This document shows positions 25,411-33,304 of a DNA stretch of 57,809 bases, one piece after another. The notes beneath the pieces are model-generated. The model was given only the letters and a program-made list of their open reading frames with translations, had not been told where the DNA came from and searched no databases. How positions within the stretch are numbered: the stretch's first letter is position 1; every line of letters starts with the position of its first letter. Origin of the DNA: Caballeronia temeraria (GTDB lineage Bacteria > Pseudomonadota > Gammaproteobacteria > Burkholderiales > Burkholderiaceae); the NCBI RefSeq assembly GCF_001544795.2, contig NZ_FCOI02000039.1:1-57809 (forward strand). The letters are read 5' to 3'. The translations under genes and the position numbers were made by a program.

Positions 25411-26219
25411 ACGCGCCCGGCACACCGCGCCGATGGACCCCGACGCCCTTGATCGGCGGCGCCGCGGCCGTGCATGCCGGCGCGCTCGCGTCGCTGCTCG
25501 CCGCGCCCGCGACGTGGCCGTGGGCGGCGGGCGGCGTGATCGCGTCGCATCTCGCGCTGACAGCGGCGGGGCTCTGGCCGCGAAGCGCGCTGCTCGGCCA
25601 CAACTGGACGACGCTGCCGGAAGCGGCGGGCGCGCGCATCGCGATTACGATCGACGACGGTCCCGATCCCGATGTTACGCCGCGCGTGCTCGATCTGCTC
25701 GATGCGCATCGCGCCCGGGCGACGTTCTTCTGCATCGGCGAGCGGGCGCGGGCATATCCGCGCATCGTCGAGGCGATCGTCGCGCGCGGGCATGCCGTCG
25801 AGAATCATAGCCAGCGGCATCGGCATAATTTTTCGTTGATGGGACCGGGCGCGATGCGGCGCGAAATCGACGCGGCGCAAACGACGCTCGGCGATATCGC
25901 GGGCGTCGCGCCGCTCTTCTTTCGCGCGCCGGCGGGCCTGCGCAATCCGTTTCTGGAGCCGGTGCTGTGCGCGCTCGGCCTGCATCTCGCGAGCTGGACG
26001 CGGCGCGGCTTCGACACGCGCACCGGCGATGCATCGCTCGTCGCGCGACGTTTGCTGCACGGATTCGCGGCCCGCGACATTCTGCTCGTCCACGATGGCC
26101 ACGCCGCGAAGGATCGCGAAGGCGCGCCCGTCGTGCTCGCCGCGCTCGACACGGTGTTGCGCGCGGCGGCGGATCGCGGGCTGGCCACCGTGACTTTGCG
26201 CGAGGCGATTGTCGGCTAG
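25407..26219 (+). CDS. Polysaccharide deacetylase (NodB-type), aryl-polyene cluster
   Basis: A 270-residue NodB-fold metallohydrolase with two N-terminal membrane helices (about 18-33 and 37-56). Motif 1 is 'ITIDDGPDPD' (80-89; D83 catalytic, D84 metal), and motif 2 is HSxxH (H134, H138). These give the His-His-Asp zinc site of family CE4 deacetylases. Which N- or O-acetyl group it removes is unknown; a sugar of the pigment lipid is the contextual guess. The ATG overlaps the MMPL stop by 4 nt. Confidence 0.85.
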   Translation: MNAPGTPRRWTPTPLIGGAAAVHAGALASLLAAPATWPWAAGGVIASHLALTAAGLWPRSALLGHNWTTLPEAAGARIAITIDDGPDPDVTPRVLDLLDAHRARATFFCIGERARAYPRIVEAIVARGHAVENHSQRHRHNFSLMGPGAMRREIDAAQTTLGDIAGVAPLFFRAPAGLRNPFLEPVLCALGLHLASWTRRGFDTRTGDASLVARRLLHGFAARDILLVHDGHAAKDREGAPVVLAALDTVLRAAADRGLATVTLREAIVG

Positions 26220-26253
26220 ACTGCACGGGCCCGTCCGCTCAACCTTCGCCCGC

Positions 26254-26976
26254 ATGGTGCCGACCGCGCTCATCGAAACCGCCAGTCTTCCTTACCGCGC
26301 GGCGGGCCGCTTCGCGTGGCATTTCGCATCGGCGAAGCTGCGGCGCGATCCGTTCTTCGCCCATATCCTCGCGCACGGTCTGATTCCGGATGGCGCGCGC
26401 ATTCTCGATCTCGGCAGCGGCCAGGGCTTGCTCGCCGCGTGGCTCGTCGGTGCGCATGCGTGGCATCGGCATGATGCGGGACACGCGTGGCCCGCGCGCT
26501 GGCCCGCGCCGCCCGCGCCGCGCTCGATTCACGGCATCGAACTGACGCCGCGCGATGTGGGCCGGGCGCGCATCGCTTTGAAGGCGCATGAGGCGCGCGT
26601 GCGCTTCGTGTGCGACGACATTCGCGTCGCGCCGTTTCCCGAGGCCGATGTCATCGTCGCGTGCGATGTGCTCCATTACGTCGATGCAAACGCGCAGGAG
26701 TCGATCCTTCGCCGCGCCCGCGCGAGCCTCGCTGCTGACGGCGTGCTCCTGCTGCGCGTCAGCGATGCCGCCGCGGGCTGGCGCGCGCGTCTCGATCGCG
26801 CGGTCGATTTCGGCATGCAGATCGCGCGTTCGGCGCGTGCGAATGCCCTGACGGTTCGCAGCGAAGCGCAATGGCTCGCCCTGCTCGACGCGCTGCGTTT
26901 CGACGTATCGATCCTTCCGATGGGCACTGGCCCGCACCGCGCCAATCGTCTGCTGATTGCGCGGCCCGCGCGCTGA
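26254..26976 (+). CDS. Class I SAM-dependent methyltransferase (aryl-polyene cluster)
   Basis: A 240-residue methyltransferase with the SAM-binding motif 'ARILDLGSGQGLLAAWL' (about residues 44-60) and the 'DVIVACDVLHYVD' motif IV region. It presumably methylates the aryl head or another cluster intermediate. The ATG at 26254 is chosen as the first ATG; an in-frame TTG at 26209, with GAGG nearby and overlapping the deacetylase stop, would add 15 residues. Position in an otherwise tightly coupled operon favours involvement in pigment synthesis. Confidence 0.78.
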   Translation: MVPTALIETASLPYRAAGRFAWHFASAKLRRDPFFAHILAHGLIPDGARILDLGSGQGLLAAWLVGAHAWHRHDAGHAWPARWPAPPAPRSIHGIELTPRDVGRARIALKAHEARVRFVCDDIRVAPFPEADVIVACDVLHYVDANAQESILRRARASLAADGVLLLRVSDAAAGWRARLDRAVDFGMQIARSARANALTVRSEAQWLALLDALRFDVSILPMGTGPHRANRLLIARPAR

Positions 26977-27004
26977 GTCCCGTCACGTCCGAAAGACCCG
27001 GTTT

Positions 27005-27012
27005 GTTACAAT
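27005..27012 (+). promoter_or_regulatory. Possible internal promoter (extended -10) before the ketosynthase gene
   Basis: The 80-bp gap before the KS gene is the largest in the plus-strand half of the cluster. It contains TACAAT (27007-27012) preceded by TGT, an extended -10 type element. The best -35 candidate (GTCACG, 26982-26987) is poor and at 19-bp spacing. A separate promoter for the KS/CLF/dehydratase genes is possible. Confidence 0.3.
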
Positions 27013-27056
27013 TCATCGCATCGAATGCCACCGGTTTCAAGGGAAACGAGCCCGTA

Positions 27057-28262
27057 GTGAATCCTCTTCTGCTTACGCATTTCACCGCGACGAGTTGCGC
27101 GGGCCGCGGTCTCGACGCGACGTTCGCCGCACTCTCCGACGCACGCAGCGGACTCGCGCCTTGCGACTTCGAAGGCGCCGCGCTCGGCACGTACACGGGC
27201 CGCGTCGCGGGCATCGAGGACGCCCCGGTGCGCGCGGAGCTCGCCGCATTCGATTGCCGCAACAACCGCCTCGCCCAAATGGCGATGGCGCAGGACGGCT
27301 TCGACGAACGCGTCCGCGAAGCGATCGCACGTTACGGCGCGGAACGCGTCGGCGTGTTCATGGGCACGAGCACGGCGGGGATTCTCGAAACGGAGCTGGC
27401 CTATCAGCGCCGCGACGCGCAAACCGGCGCGCTGCCCGCCGACTTCAACTACGCCAACACGCACAACCCCTACTCGCTCGCTGCTTTCGTGCGCGCGTAT
27501 TTCGGGCTGCGCGGGCCGGCGGCGTCGGTGTCGTCGGCGTGTTCATCGGGCGCGAAGGTGTTCGGCTCGGCGCGGCGCATGCTCGAAACCCGCCTGATCG
27601 ATGCAGCCGTCGTCGGCGGCGTCGATACGCTTTGCCTCACGACGCTCTACGGCTTCAATTCGCTGGAACTGCTCGCGCCGGGACCGTGCAGGCCGTTCGA
27701 TGTGAACCGCGACGGCATTTCCATCGGCGAAGCGGCGGCGTTCGCGCTGCTCGAACGCGACTCGGCCAGCCACGCCGATGACGACGCGATCCGTCTGCTC
27801 GGCATCGGCGAATCGAGCGATGCGTATCACATGTCGTCGCCGCATCCCGATGGACTCGGCGCGCGCATCGCGATGGAACAGGCACTGGCGAGCGCCGGTC
27901 TCGATGCGGGCGATATCGGCTATGTGAACCTGCACGGCACCGCGACACCCAGCAACGACGCTGCCGAAAGCCGCGCGCTCACGAGCCTGTTCGACGGCGT
28001 GCCGTGCAGCTCGACGAAAGGCGCGACGGGTCACACGCTCGGCGCGGCCGGCGCGCTCGAAGCGGTGGTCGCCGCGCTCGCGTTGCGGCACCAGATGATT
28101 CCCGCAGGCGCCCATACGAGCGAGCCGGACCCCGCACTCGGCCTCGACTATGTGCTGACGACACGCGCGGCGCCGTTGCGCGCGGTGTTGTCGAACTCGT
28201 TCGGCTTCGGCGGGACGAATTGCAGTCTCGTGTTCGGACGCAAGGGAGCGGCATCGGCATGA
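27057..28262 (+). CDS. Beta-ketoacyl-ACP synthase (aryl-polyene KS)
   Basis: A 401-residue thiolase-fold condensing enzyme of the FabF/KAS II kind. The Cys-His-His set is complete: C162 ('VSSACSSGAK'), H293 ('NLHGTATPSND') and H326 ('GATGHTLGAAG'). The C-terminal 'SNSFGFGGTNCSLVF' is typical. With the adjacent chain-length factor it would extend the aryl starter by malonyl units (ApeO-type role). The GTG start at 27057 is chosen because it opens a normal KS N-terminus; there is no strong Shine-Dalgarno. Its stop overlaps the chain-length factor by 4 nt. Confidence 0.88.
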   Translation: MNPLLLTHFTATSCAGRGLDATFAALSDARSGLAPCDFEGAALGTYTGRVAGIEDAPVRAELAAFDCRNNRLAQMAMAQDGFDERVREAIARYGAERVGVFMGTSTAGILETELAYQRRDAQTGALPADFNYANTHNPYSLAAFVRAYFGLRGPAASVSSACSSGAKVFGSARRMLETRLIDAAVVGGVDTLCLTTLYGFNSLELLAPGPCRPFDVNRDGISIGEAAAFALLERDSASHADDDAIRLLGIGESSDAYHMSSPHPDGLGARIAMEQALASAGLDAGDIGYVNLHGTATPSNDAAESRALTSLFDGVPCSSTKGATGHTLGAAGALEAVVAALALRHQMIPAGAHTSEPDPALGLDYVLTTRAAPLRAVLSNSFGFGGTNCSLVFGRKGAASA

Positions 28263-29056
28263 TTCCATTGCGTGCATATATCGAAGGTATCGGCGTGATC
28301 GGGCCGGGGCTCGCGGACTGGCCTCACAGTGCCGACGTGCTGGCGCAACGCACCGCGCGCGAAGCCGCGAAAACCGTGTTGCCCGCGCCCGCCGGCCTGC
28401 CCTCCGCCGAACGCCGCCGCACCGGACCCGTCGTGCGCGCGGCGCTCGCGGCGGCGCACGAAGCGGTCGCGCACAGCGGCCGCGATCCCGCGACGCTGGC
28501 CGCCGTGTTCGCGGCATCCGGCGGCGATGGCGGCAATTTCCACGCGATCTGCGAAACGCTCGCGAGCGACGAACCCCAACTCTCGCCGACGCGTTTTCAC
28601 AACTCCGTCCACAACGCGCCCGCCGGTTACTGGAGCATCGCGACGCGCGCGATGGCCGCATCGAACGTGCTGTGCGCCTACGACGGCAGCTTCGCGGCGG
28701 GCTTGCTGGAGAGTCTCGCGCAAGTGAGCGTCGATGGCGTCGCGACGTTGCTCGTCGCCTACGACACGGATTATCCCGAGCCGTTGCGCCAGGTGCGCCC
28801 GATCGCCGATGCGTTCGGCGTCGCGCTGGTGTTGGCGCCGCAAAAGAGCGGGCGCTCGCTCGCGTGCATCGAAGCGCGTCTTTCCGATGCGCACGCCTCC
28901 ATTTTCGCCGACGCCGATCTCGAAGCGCTGCGCCTCTCGAACCCCGCGGCGCGCGCGCTGCCTGTGCTCGAAGCGCTGGCGCGCGGCGTTGCATCGAATG
29001 TCGTGCTGGATTATCTCGACGGCACGCGGCTCGCCGTAGTGGTCGAGCCGTCATGA
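28259..29056 (+). CDS. Ketosynthase-like chain-length factor (ApeC-type)
   Basis: A 265-residue protein resembling only the N-terminal half of a beta-ketoacyl synthase, of the short type (Ketoacyl-synt_2) found next to the KS in aryl-polyene clusters. It lacks the nucleophile elbow of a working KS: the segment is 'ASNVLCAYDGSFA'. It is likely the partner subunit that sets chain length with the KS at 27057. Start and stop overlap the genes on both sides by 4 nt, so KS, CLF and dehydratase are made in step. Confidence 0.82.
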   Translation: MIPLRAYIEGIGVIGPGLADWPHSADVLAQRTAREAAKTVLPAPAGLPSAERRRTGPVVRAALAAAHEAVAHSGRDPATLAAVFAASGGDGGNFHAICETLASDEPQLSPTRFHNSVHNAPAGYWSIATRAMAASNVLCAYDGSFAAGLLESLAQVSVDGVATLLVAYDTDYPEPLRQVRPIADAFGVALVLAPQKSGRSLACIEARLSDAHASIFADADLEALRLSNPAARALPVLEALARGVASNVVLDYLDGTRLAVVVEPS

Positions 29057-29508
29057 TGGTCGACCGCGCGTGGATCGCCGCGCACATTCCGCATAGCGGC
29101 TCGATGTGTCTGCTGGATGGCGTCGTCGCGTGGGATGCTGCGCGCATCCGCTGCACGGCGACGAGCCATGTTTCGCCCGATAACCCATTGCGCTCGAAAG
29201 GCCGCCTCGCGCCGGTGTGCGGCATCGAATACGCGGCGCAGGCGATGGCGGCGCATGGCGCGCTCGTCGCCTCGAACGAAGCGAAGCCGCGTGTGGGCAT
29301 GCTGACGAGCGTGCGGGGCGTGCAGACCTACATCGACCGGCTCGATACGCTCGACGGTCCGCTCGATATCGAAGCCGAACGCATGGGTGGCGACGACAAC
29401 ACGGTGCTCTACCGCTTCGCCGTGCACTGCGCCGGCCGGTTGCTGCTGAGCGGCCGGGCCGCCGTGATCCTCGACGCCGCTCAGACCGCCGGTTTCGTCG
29501 CGCAATAA
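29053..29508 (+). CDS. 3-hydroxyacyl-ACP dehydratase, ApeP-like hotdog protein
   Basis: A 151-residue hotdog-fold protein with the ApeP-type motif 'IPHSGSMCLLDGVVAWD' (12-28), where H14 is the probable active-site histidine. It would remove water after ketoreduction during polyene building. This is the second dehydratase in the locus, the first being the C-terminal domain of the ligase. The ATG overlaps the chain-length-factor stop by 4 nt; a second ATG follows at once. The 3' end overlaps the convergent UbiE-like methyltransferase by 28 bp. Confidence 0.83.
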   Translation: MMVDRAWIAAHIPHSGSMCLLDGVVAWDAARIRCTATSHVSPDNPLRSKGRLAPVCGIEYAAQAMAAHGALVASNEAKPRVGMLTSVRGVQTYIDRLDTLDGPLDIEAERMGGDDNTVLYRFAVHCAGRLLLSGRAAVILDAAQTAGFVAQ

Positions 29509-30248
29509 GCGGAAAAGATGCCGAGTTCGACATCGCGGCGCACGTCGACGAAGCCCGCGCGCTCGATCGCCGCGATCACCTTCTGCGGCGGCACGCAAGC
29601 CTCGATCGTGTCCCAGTAGTAGCGCATCAGCTCGACGCTTTCCCCTTTCTTGCCGACGATGCGCGCGATCACCGGCACCACGCCGCGCATATAGAACTTC
29701 AGCGCCGCGACGCCCACGCCGTGCTCGGGCCGCGTGATTTCGAGCACACAGAGCCGTCCGCCGGGCGCGAGCACGCGAAAGTATTCGTCGAAGGCCTTCG
29801 CGAGATCGCTCACGTGGCGCAGCGCGAAACCCATGCTCAGAAAATCGTAGGCAGCGCTGTCGCACGGCAGATCTTCCGCCGTGCCGATGCGCGTCTCGAC
29901 GCCGATCGGCAGATGCGCCTCGCCGACCATGCCCGGACTCGGATCGACGCCCGTGACGAGCGACGCGTCGCCCGTGATCGAGACCGCTTCCTTCGTGACG
30001 AGCCCCGTTCCCATGCCGACATCGAGCACACGCATGCCGCGCGCGAGTCCCGCGGCTCGCAGCGCGCGATTGCGATACCACGTGCCGGAGCCGAGAGCCA
30101 TCGCGCGCTCGATCGCGTCGTAATCGGATGCGGTGCGGTCGAACATGCCGCGCAGCCATACGCGCCGTTTCGATTCGTCGGCGTAGTAGGCGGTGAGCGG
30201 CTCGTGCGGGGCTTTATCGTCGATATCGCTGCGCCGGTCAGAGGTCAT
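29481..30248 (-). CDS. UbiE/COQ5-family SAM methyltransferase
   Basis: A 255-residue methyltransferase with motif I 'VLDVGMGTGLVTKEA' and the UbiE-type 'MFDRTASDYDAIERAM' N-terminal region. The C-terminal 'MRYYWDTIEACVPPQKVIAAI' also matches the UbiE/COQ5 branch, which C-methylates quinone rings. It converges on the dehydratase gene with a 28-bp overlap at the 3' ends. It could act on the aromatic head of the pigment or be unrelated. True housekeeping ubiE genes usually sit elsewhere. Confidence 0.8.
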   Translation of the reverse strand: MTSDRRSDIDDKAPHEPLTAYYADESKRRVWLRGMFDRTASDYDAIERAMALGSGTWYRNRALRAAGLARGMRVLDVGMGTGLVTKEAVSITGDASLVTGVDPSPGMVGEAHLPIGVETRIGTAEDLPCDSAAYDFLSMGFALRHVSDLAKAFDEYFRVLAPGGRLCVLEITRPEHGVGVAALKFYMRGVVPVIARIVGKKGESVELMRYYWDTIEACVPPQKVIAAIERAGFVDVRRDVELGIFSAYCATKPAV

Positions 30249-30285
30249 TCAGTCTCCTGTTTCGTTCGCTGAGCGCTTGTATCGC

Positions 30286-30885
30286 TCAATGAAGCGTCGT
30301 CCATGCGAGCGCGATGGAGAACGTCGCCAGCACGATCGATGCCCCGCGCTGCACGCGCTCGGGACTCAGCCACGCGAGGCGTCCGGTGCCGAGCGCCGCG
30401 CCGAAGGTGATCCACAGAAAGCCGATCGGAATCAGCGCGGCGGCGAAGATCGACATCGTCTGGAGATAGGCGACGGGATCGCCGAAGGCGCTGGAGGGAA
30501 AAATCGCGCTCGCGAACAGCATCGCTTTGGGATTGAGCAACGTGGTGACGAAGAGCGCGCGCATGCCGACCGTTTTTTGCGCGGACGTCGGCAAGGCGAC
30601 GGCCGTGCGCCACATCGTGATCGCGAGATACGCGATATAGACGCTGCACGCGATGCGCACGAAGGTCGGCAGCCAGGTGAGGAAACCGGCCGCGTGCGTG
30701 ACGAGATAGCCCCAGACGGAAATCGCGATGCAATAGCCGGCGAGTTCGGCGGCCATGAGCGGCGCGGCGCGCCTGATGCCGCTGCGCAGACCCGCGGTCG
30801 CGAGCAGCGTATTGGTCGGTCCGGGCGTAATCAGAATGATGACGATGCCGAGCAGCAGCAGCATCGCCTGTGAACTTGAATGCAT
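30286..30885 (-). CDS. LysE-family amino-acid exporter
   Basis: A 199-residue inner-membrane protein with about six helices. The opening 'LGIVIILITPGPTNTLLATAG' carries the conserved PGP(N/T) of LysE/RhtB exporters, and 'TLLNPKAMLFASAIFPSS' is the second family signature. Such proteins export amino acids or their derivatives. Start 30885 is the only Met near the first helix. It is 37 bp downstream of the UbiE-like gene on the same strand. Substrate unknown. Confidence 0.86.
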   Translation of the reverse strand: MHSSSQAMLLLLGIVIILITPGPTNTLLATAGLRSGIRRAAPLMAAELAGYCIAISVWGYLVTHAAGFLTWLPTFVRIACSVYIAYLAITMWRTAVALPTSAQKTVGMRALFVTTLLNPKAMLFASAIFPSSAFGDPVAYLQTMSIFAAALIPIGFLWITFGAALGTGRLAWLSPERVQRGASIVLATFSIALAWTTLH

Positions 30886-30962
30886 GGAACGATTTTGAAT
30901 TTTGGATGCAACGTGCTTAATACCATAATTCGATGTCGTTCCTGCCGAGCAGGCAAGCTTTG

Positions 30963-31670
30963 TTACTCGGGCAACGCCGCGAGCATCTCGGCCGCCGTTC
31001 CCGCGACGACTGCTCTCGGCACCGGCACCGCGACTTCGGGCGCCGGCGCCGGCAACGCGAGCGTCAAGGCTTTGCGCGCACGCGTCATCGAGTTGCGGAC
31101 GCGGCGCTCCGGGCGGCTGAACATGCCGCCGCCGACCAATGCGACGAACGACGCGGTCAGCGGCACCGCGAGCAGCATCGTCGCGAACTTGAAGAGGCCG
31201 AGCTTCAACGGGCTGCGCGATGCCCATGCGGACCATCCGAGCGCGAGTCCGATGTAGGCGATGCCCGCGGGCGCGCCCGCCAGTTCGGGCATGCCGATAC
31301 TGTGCGCGAGCGGCATCGGAAAAATCAGAACGAAGAGCGCGATGCTCGACATCGCCTGAACGAGCAGCGCGCGCCGCCGTTTGACGAGGCCGGTGATCGA
31401 CAGGAACGCCAACACGAGCACGAACGGCGGACACGCGGCCACGACGGCGGCGAGCGCCAGATAGACCAGGACGCCGCTCATCAGATTGCGCGAATAGCCT
31501 TCCGACGATGCGTAATACACCATGTAGCCCGCCGCGATCGCCGCCACGCATGCAACAAACGCGGCAATGCCGCCCTGCCCGTCCGGCGACACGACGAGCC
31601 TTAGCAGCAGGAGACTCGTGAAGCCGACGAGATAAACCAGAAACCGCACAACCGAAAAACGCTGTTTCAT
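30963..31670 (-). CDS. Hypothetical multi-spanning membrane protein
   Basis: A 235-residue protein with about six predicted membrane helices (near 10-28, 34-53, 65-95, 104-122, 130-150, 157-180) and a polar C-terminal tail rich in Ala, Pro and Val. I do not recognise a family. A basic cluster ('RPERRVRNSMTRARKA') separates the last helix from the tail. It lies 77 bp upstream of lysE on the same strand. Codon use looks like that of its neighbours. Confidence 0.65.
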   Translation of the reverse strand: MKQRFSVVRFLVYLVGFTSLLLLRLVVSPDGQGGIAAFVACVAAIAAGYMVYYASSEGYSRNLMSGVLVYLALAAVVAACPPFVLVLAFLSITGLVKRRRALLVQAMSSIALFVLIFPMPLAHSIGMPELAGAPAGIAYIGLALGWSAWASRSPLKLGLFKFATMLLAVPLTASFVALVGGGMFSRPERRVRNSMTRARKALTLALPAPAPEVAVPVPRAVVAGTAAEMLAALPE

Positions 31671-31914
31671 TACCGCACCCCTTTCCCCTGACGGTGCGAG
31701 CGTTCGTCATCACGATCCCGCACGAATGGAGACCTAATGAGAACTGTCCTCGCCCATCTATCGCCCGCGTCCGAATTCGAATGACGGATCGCGCGCTCAT
31801 GAGCGCCGCCGCGAATGGACTTTCGGTCCTTGGCGGTCGACGTCTGTTTATCGACGGGGAAACGGGGAATCTTTAGCCCATCTGCGGCGGGCTAGAGGAA
31901 GCACACCAAATGGT
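31671..31914. other. Intergenic region with a TAGCCC/GGGCTA hairpin
   Basis: This 244-bp gap holds a perfect 6-bp inverted repeat (31874-31879 with 31889-31894) just after the flavin reductase stop on the minus strand. There is no T-run, so it is not a clear terminator. I see no convincing gene here. Confidence 0.3.
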
Positions 31915-32496
31915 TCAGCGTGCCAGCGGTTTCGCCTGCTCCATCGATGACGCGCGCACGAACCTGCCCGCGCCCAGATGGTGAATCGTGTGCAGCGGCT
32001 GATTCGATTCGTCGATGATCCAGTGGCCGTCGACGAACACGCGTGCATCGGCGGCCGCCGCGACGACCTCGGCGAAGCAGGTGTCGTAGGCGTCCTCCGT
32101 GTGCTTCTCGTCGATGAGCCTGCACTCGAGCCACGCCGCGCAGTTCGTCTCGATGAGCGGCAGACCGAGCACCGGCCCTTGCACGGCATCGATGCCGAAG
32201 GCCTCGAACTTGTCGATCTCGCGCCCGCTCGTGGTGCCGACCGCGTACGTGAGATCGATCATCGCCGCGCCCGGCACGACGATGCCGAACGTGCCGCTCG
32301 CGGCGGCGAGTTCGCGCGTGAAGGTGTGCTTGTCGATCACGACGGCGACGCGCGGCGGCGTGAATTCCACCGGCATGGACCAGGCGGCGGCCATCACGTT
32401 ACGGCGTCCGCCGTGCGCGCTCGTGACGAGAACGGTCGGACCGTGGTTGATGAGACGGCTGGCGTGCTCCAGCTTGACGGGGCGAAAGTGGCTCAT
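31915..32496 (-). CDS. Flavin reductase family protein (FMN-binding split barrel)
   Basis: A 193-residue protein with the flavin-reductase-like opening 'FRPVKLEHASRLINHGPTVLVTSA' and 'NVMAAAWSMPVEFTPPRVAVV', the FMN-binding part of the split-barrel fold. Its later segment 'AWLECRLIDEKHTED' also fits the family. Members reduce FMN with NAD(P)H or bind it to supply a monooxygenase. No partner oxygenase is adjacent. The Met at 32496 is preferred; a Met 12 bases upstream is also possible. Confidence 0.85.
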   Translation of the reverse strand: MSHFRPVKLEHASRLINHGPTVLVTSAHGGRRNVMAAAWSMPVEFTPPRVAVVIDKHTFTRELAAASGTFGIVVPGAAMIDLTYAVGTTSGREIDKFEAFGIDAVQGPVLGLPLIETNCAAWLECRLIDEKHTEDAYDTCFAEVVAAAADARVFVDGHWIIDESNQPLHTIHHLGAGRFVRASSMEQAKPLAR

Positions 32497-32623
32497 GGTT
32501 TTATGCATGCAAAAGACAAAATTCAGCTAAGCCGGCGATTGAAACGTCCGCGGCTGTCCGGCAGCGATGTTCCTATCGTCGAAACGTTTTCAGGGTGACG
32601 AGCGGGTTTCGTGACGCAGCGCC

Positions 32624-33103
32624 TCACGCACGGTGGCAATAGGCAGCGGCCGCTTCTGTCAGGGCGATGCTGCGCAGTTCTTCCGGCGATGCCAGCCGCG
32701 CGTCGACGATCTCGCGGTTATCGAGCCGCAACTCCGGCATGGAATCGAGGTGCAGTTCGAAGAAATGGACGGTGTCGCTTCGTCCGTCCCAGACACCGCG
32801 AGCGCCGCCGGCGGGAATCAGGGAGTGCGATGAGAGCCCGATCTCCTCTTCGATTTCGCGCAACGCCGCTGCGTAAGGCGTCTCACCGGGGTCGATACTG
32901 CCGCCGGGCAAGTTCCACTCGCGCCGATACGACGACTTCACCAGCAACAGCATCGGCCCGACGTAGATCGCGACGAGCGCGCCTTCATGGTGGGGCCGCC
33001 GGATATGCCACCACACGCGAGCGAACTGGAATCCGATGCGAAGCATCACGCGCCAGACAGAATCGACGAATGAAGCGGGTCTTGCTCGCCCCGGAATCGA
33101 CAT
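32624..33103 (-). CDS. Nudix hydrolase
   Basis: A 159-residue Nudix enzyme. The 23-residue Nudix box begins 'GGSIDPGETPYAAALR' and continues 'EIEEEIGL', which satisfies GX5EX7REUXEEXGU. The N-terminal 40 residues have a hydrophobic, arginine-rich helix ('FVDSVWRVMLRIGFQF') that may attach it to the membrane. The Met at 33103 is chosen because an AAGGAAA Shine-Dalgarno precedes it. Substrate (nucleoside diphosphate-X type) is not predictable. It is divergent from the PadR gene. Confidence 0.85.
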   Translation of the reverse strand: MSIPGRARPASFVDSVWRVMLRIGFQFARVWWHIRRPHHEGALVAIYVGPMLLLVKSSYRREWNLPGGSIDPGETPYAAALREIEEEIGLSSHSLIPAGGARGVWDGRSDTVHFFELHLDSMPELRLDNREIVDARLASPEELRSIALTEAAAAYCHRA

Positions 33104-33241
33104 CAGGGTTCTTTCCTTTCCTTGCATCTTTTCAGGGCTATCGAATTCGTCGCGGCCGTGCCGCCCAGCCCGCAGTCTAGCTCGTTGCCGGCGATTTCTC
33201 GTCTCCGGCCCCTTCGCGCGCGTCATGAGCCAAAAATCGCC

Positions 33242-33293
33242 TTGACAGACACTCTTACGATATATATCTTTAGATATGTTTTACGACATATCT
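33242..33293 (+). promoter_or_regulatory. Promoter and palindromic operator of the PadR/NfeR-like gene
   Basis: A TTGACA -35 (33242-33247) and a TATCTT -10 (33265-33270) are spaced by 17 bp. Overlapping and downstream are a GATATATATC palindrome (33259-33268), TATCT-TT-AGATA (33265-33276), and a perfect 8-bp inverted repeat AGATATGT/ACATATCT (33272-33279 and 33286-33293; 6-nt spacer). PadR proteins bind AT-rich palindromes of this kind and usually repress themselves. The block ends 11 bp before the ATG at 33305, with GGAG in between. Autorepression is inferred. Confidence 0.65.
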
Positions 33294-33304
33294 GGAGTGC
33301 TCAT

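Noticed and set aside
22972..25425. 817-codon open frame opposite the MMPL exporter
   Set aside because: Same type of antisense shadow. The plus-strand frame encodes a clear MMPL transporter with its proper start and overlaps.
27543..29300. 585-codon open frame on the minus strand opposite KS, CLF and dehydratase genes
   Set aside because: Arg-rich shadow, no motif; the opposite strand holds three well-recognised enzymes with 4-nt overlaps.
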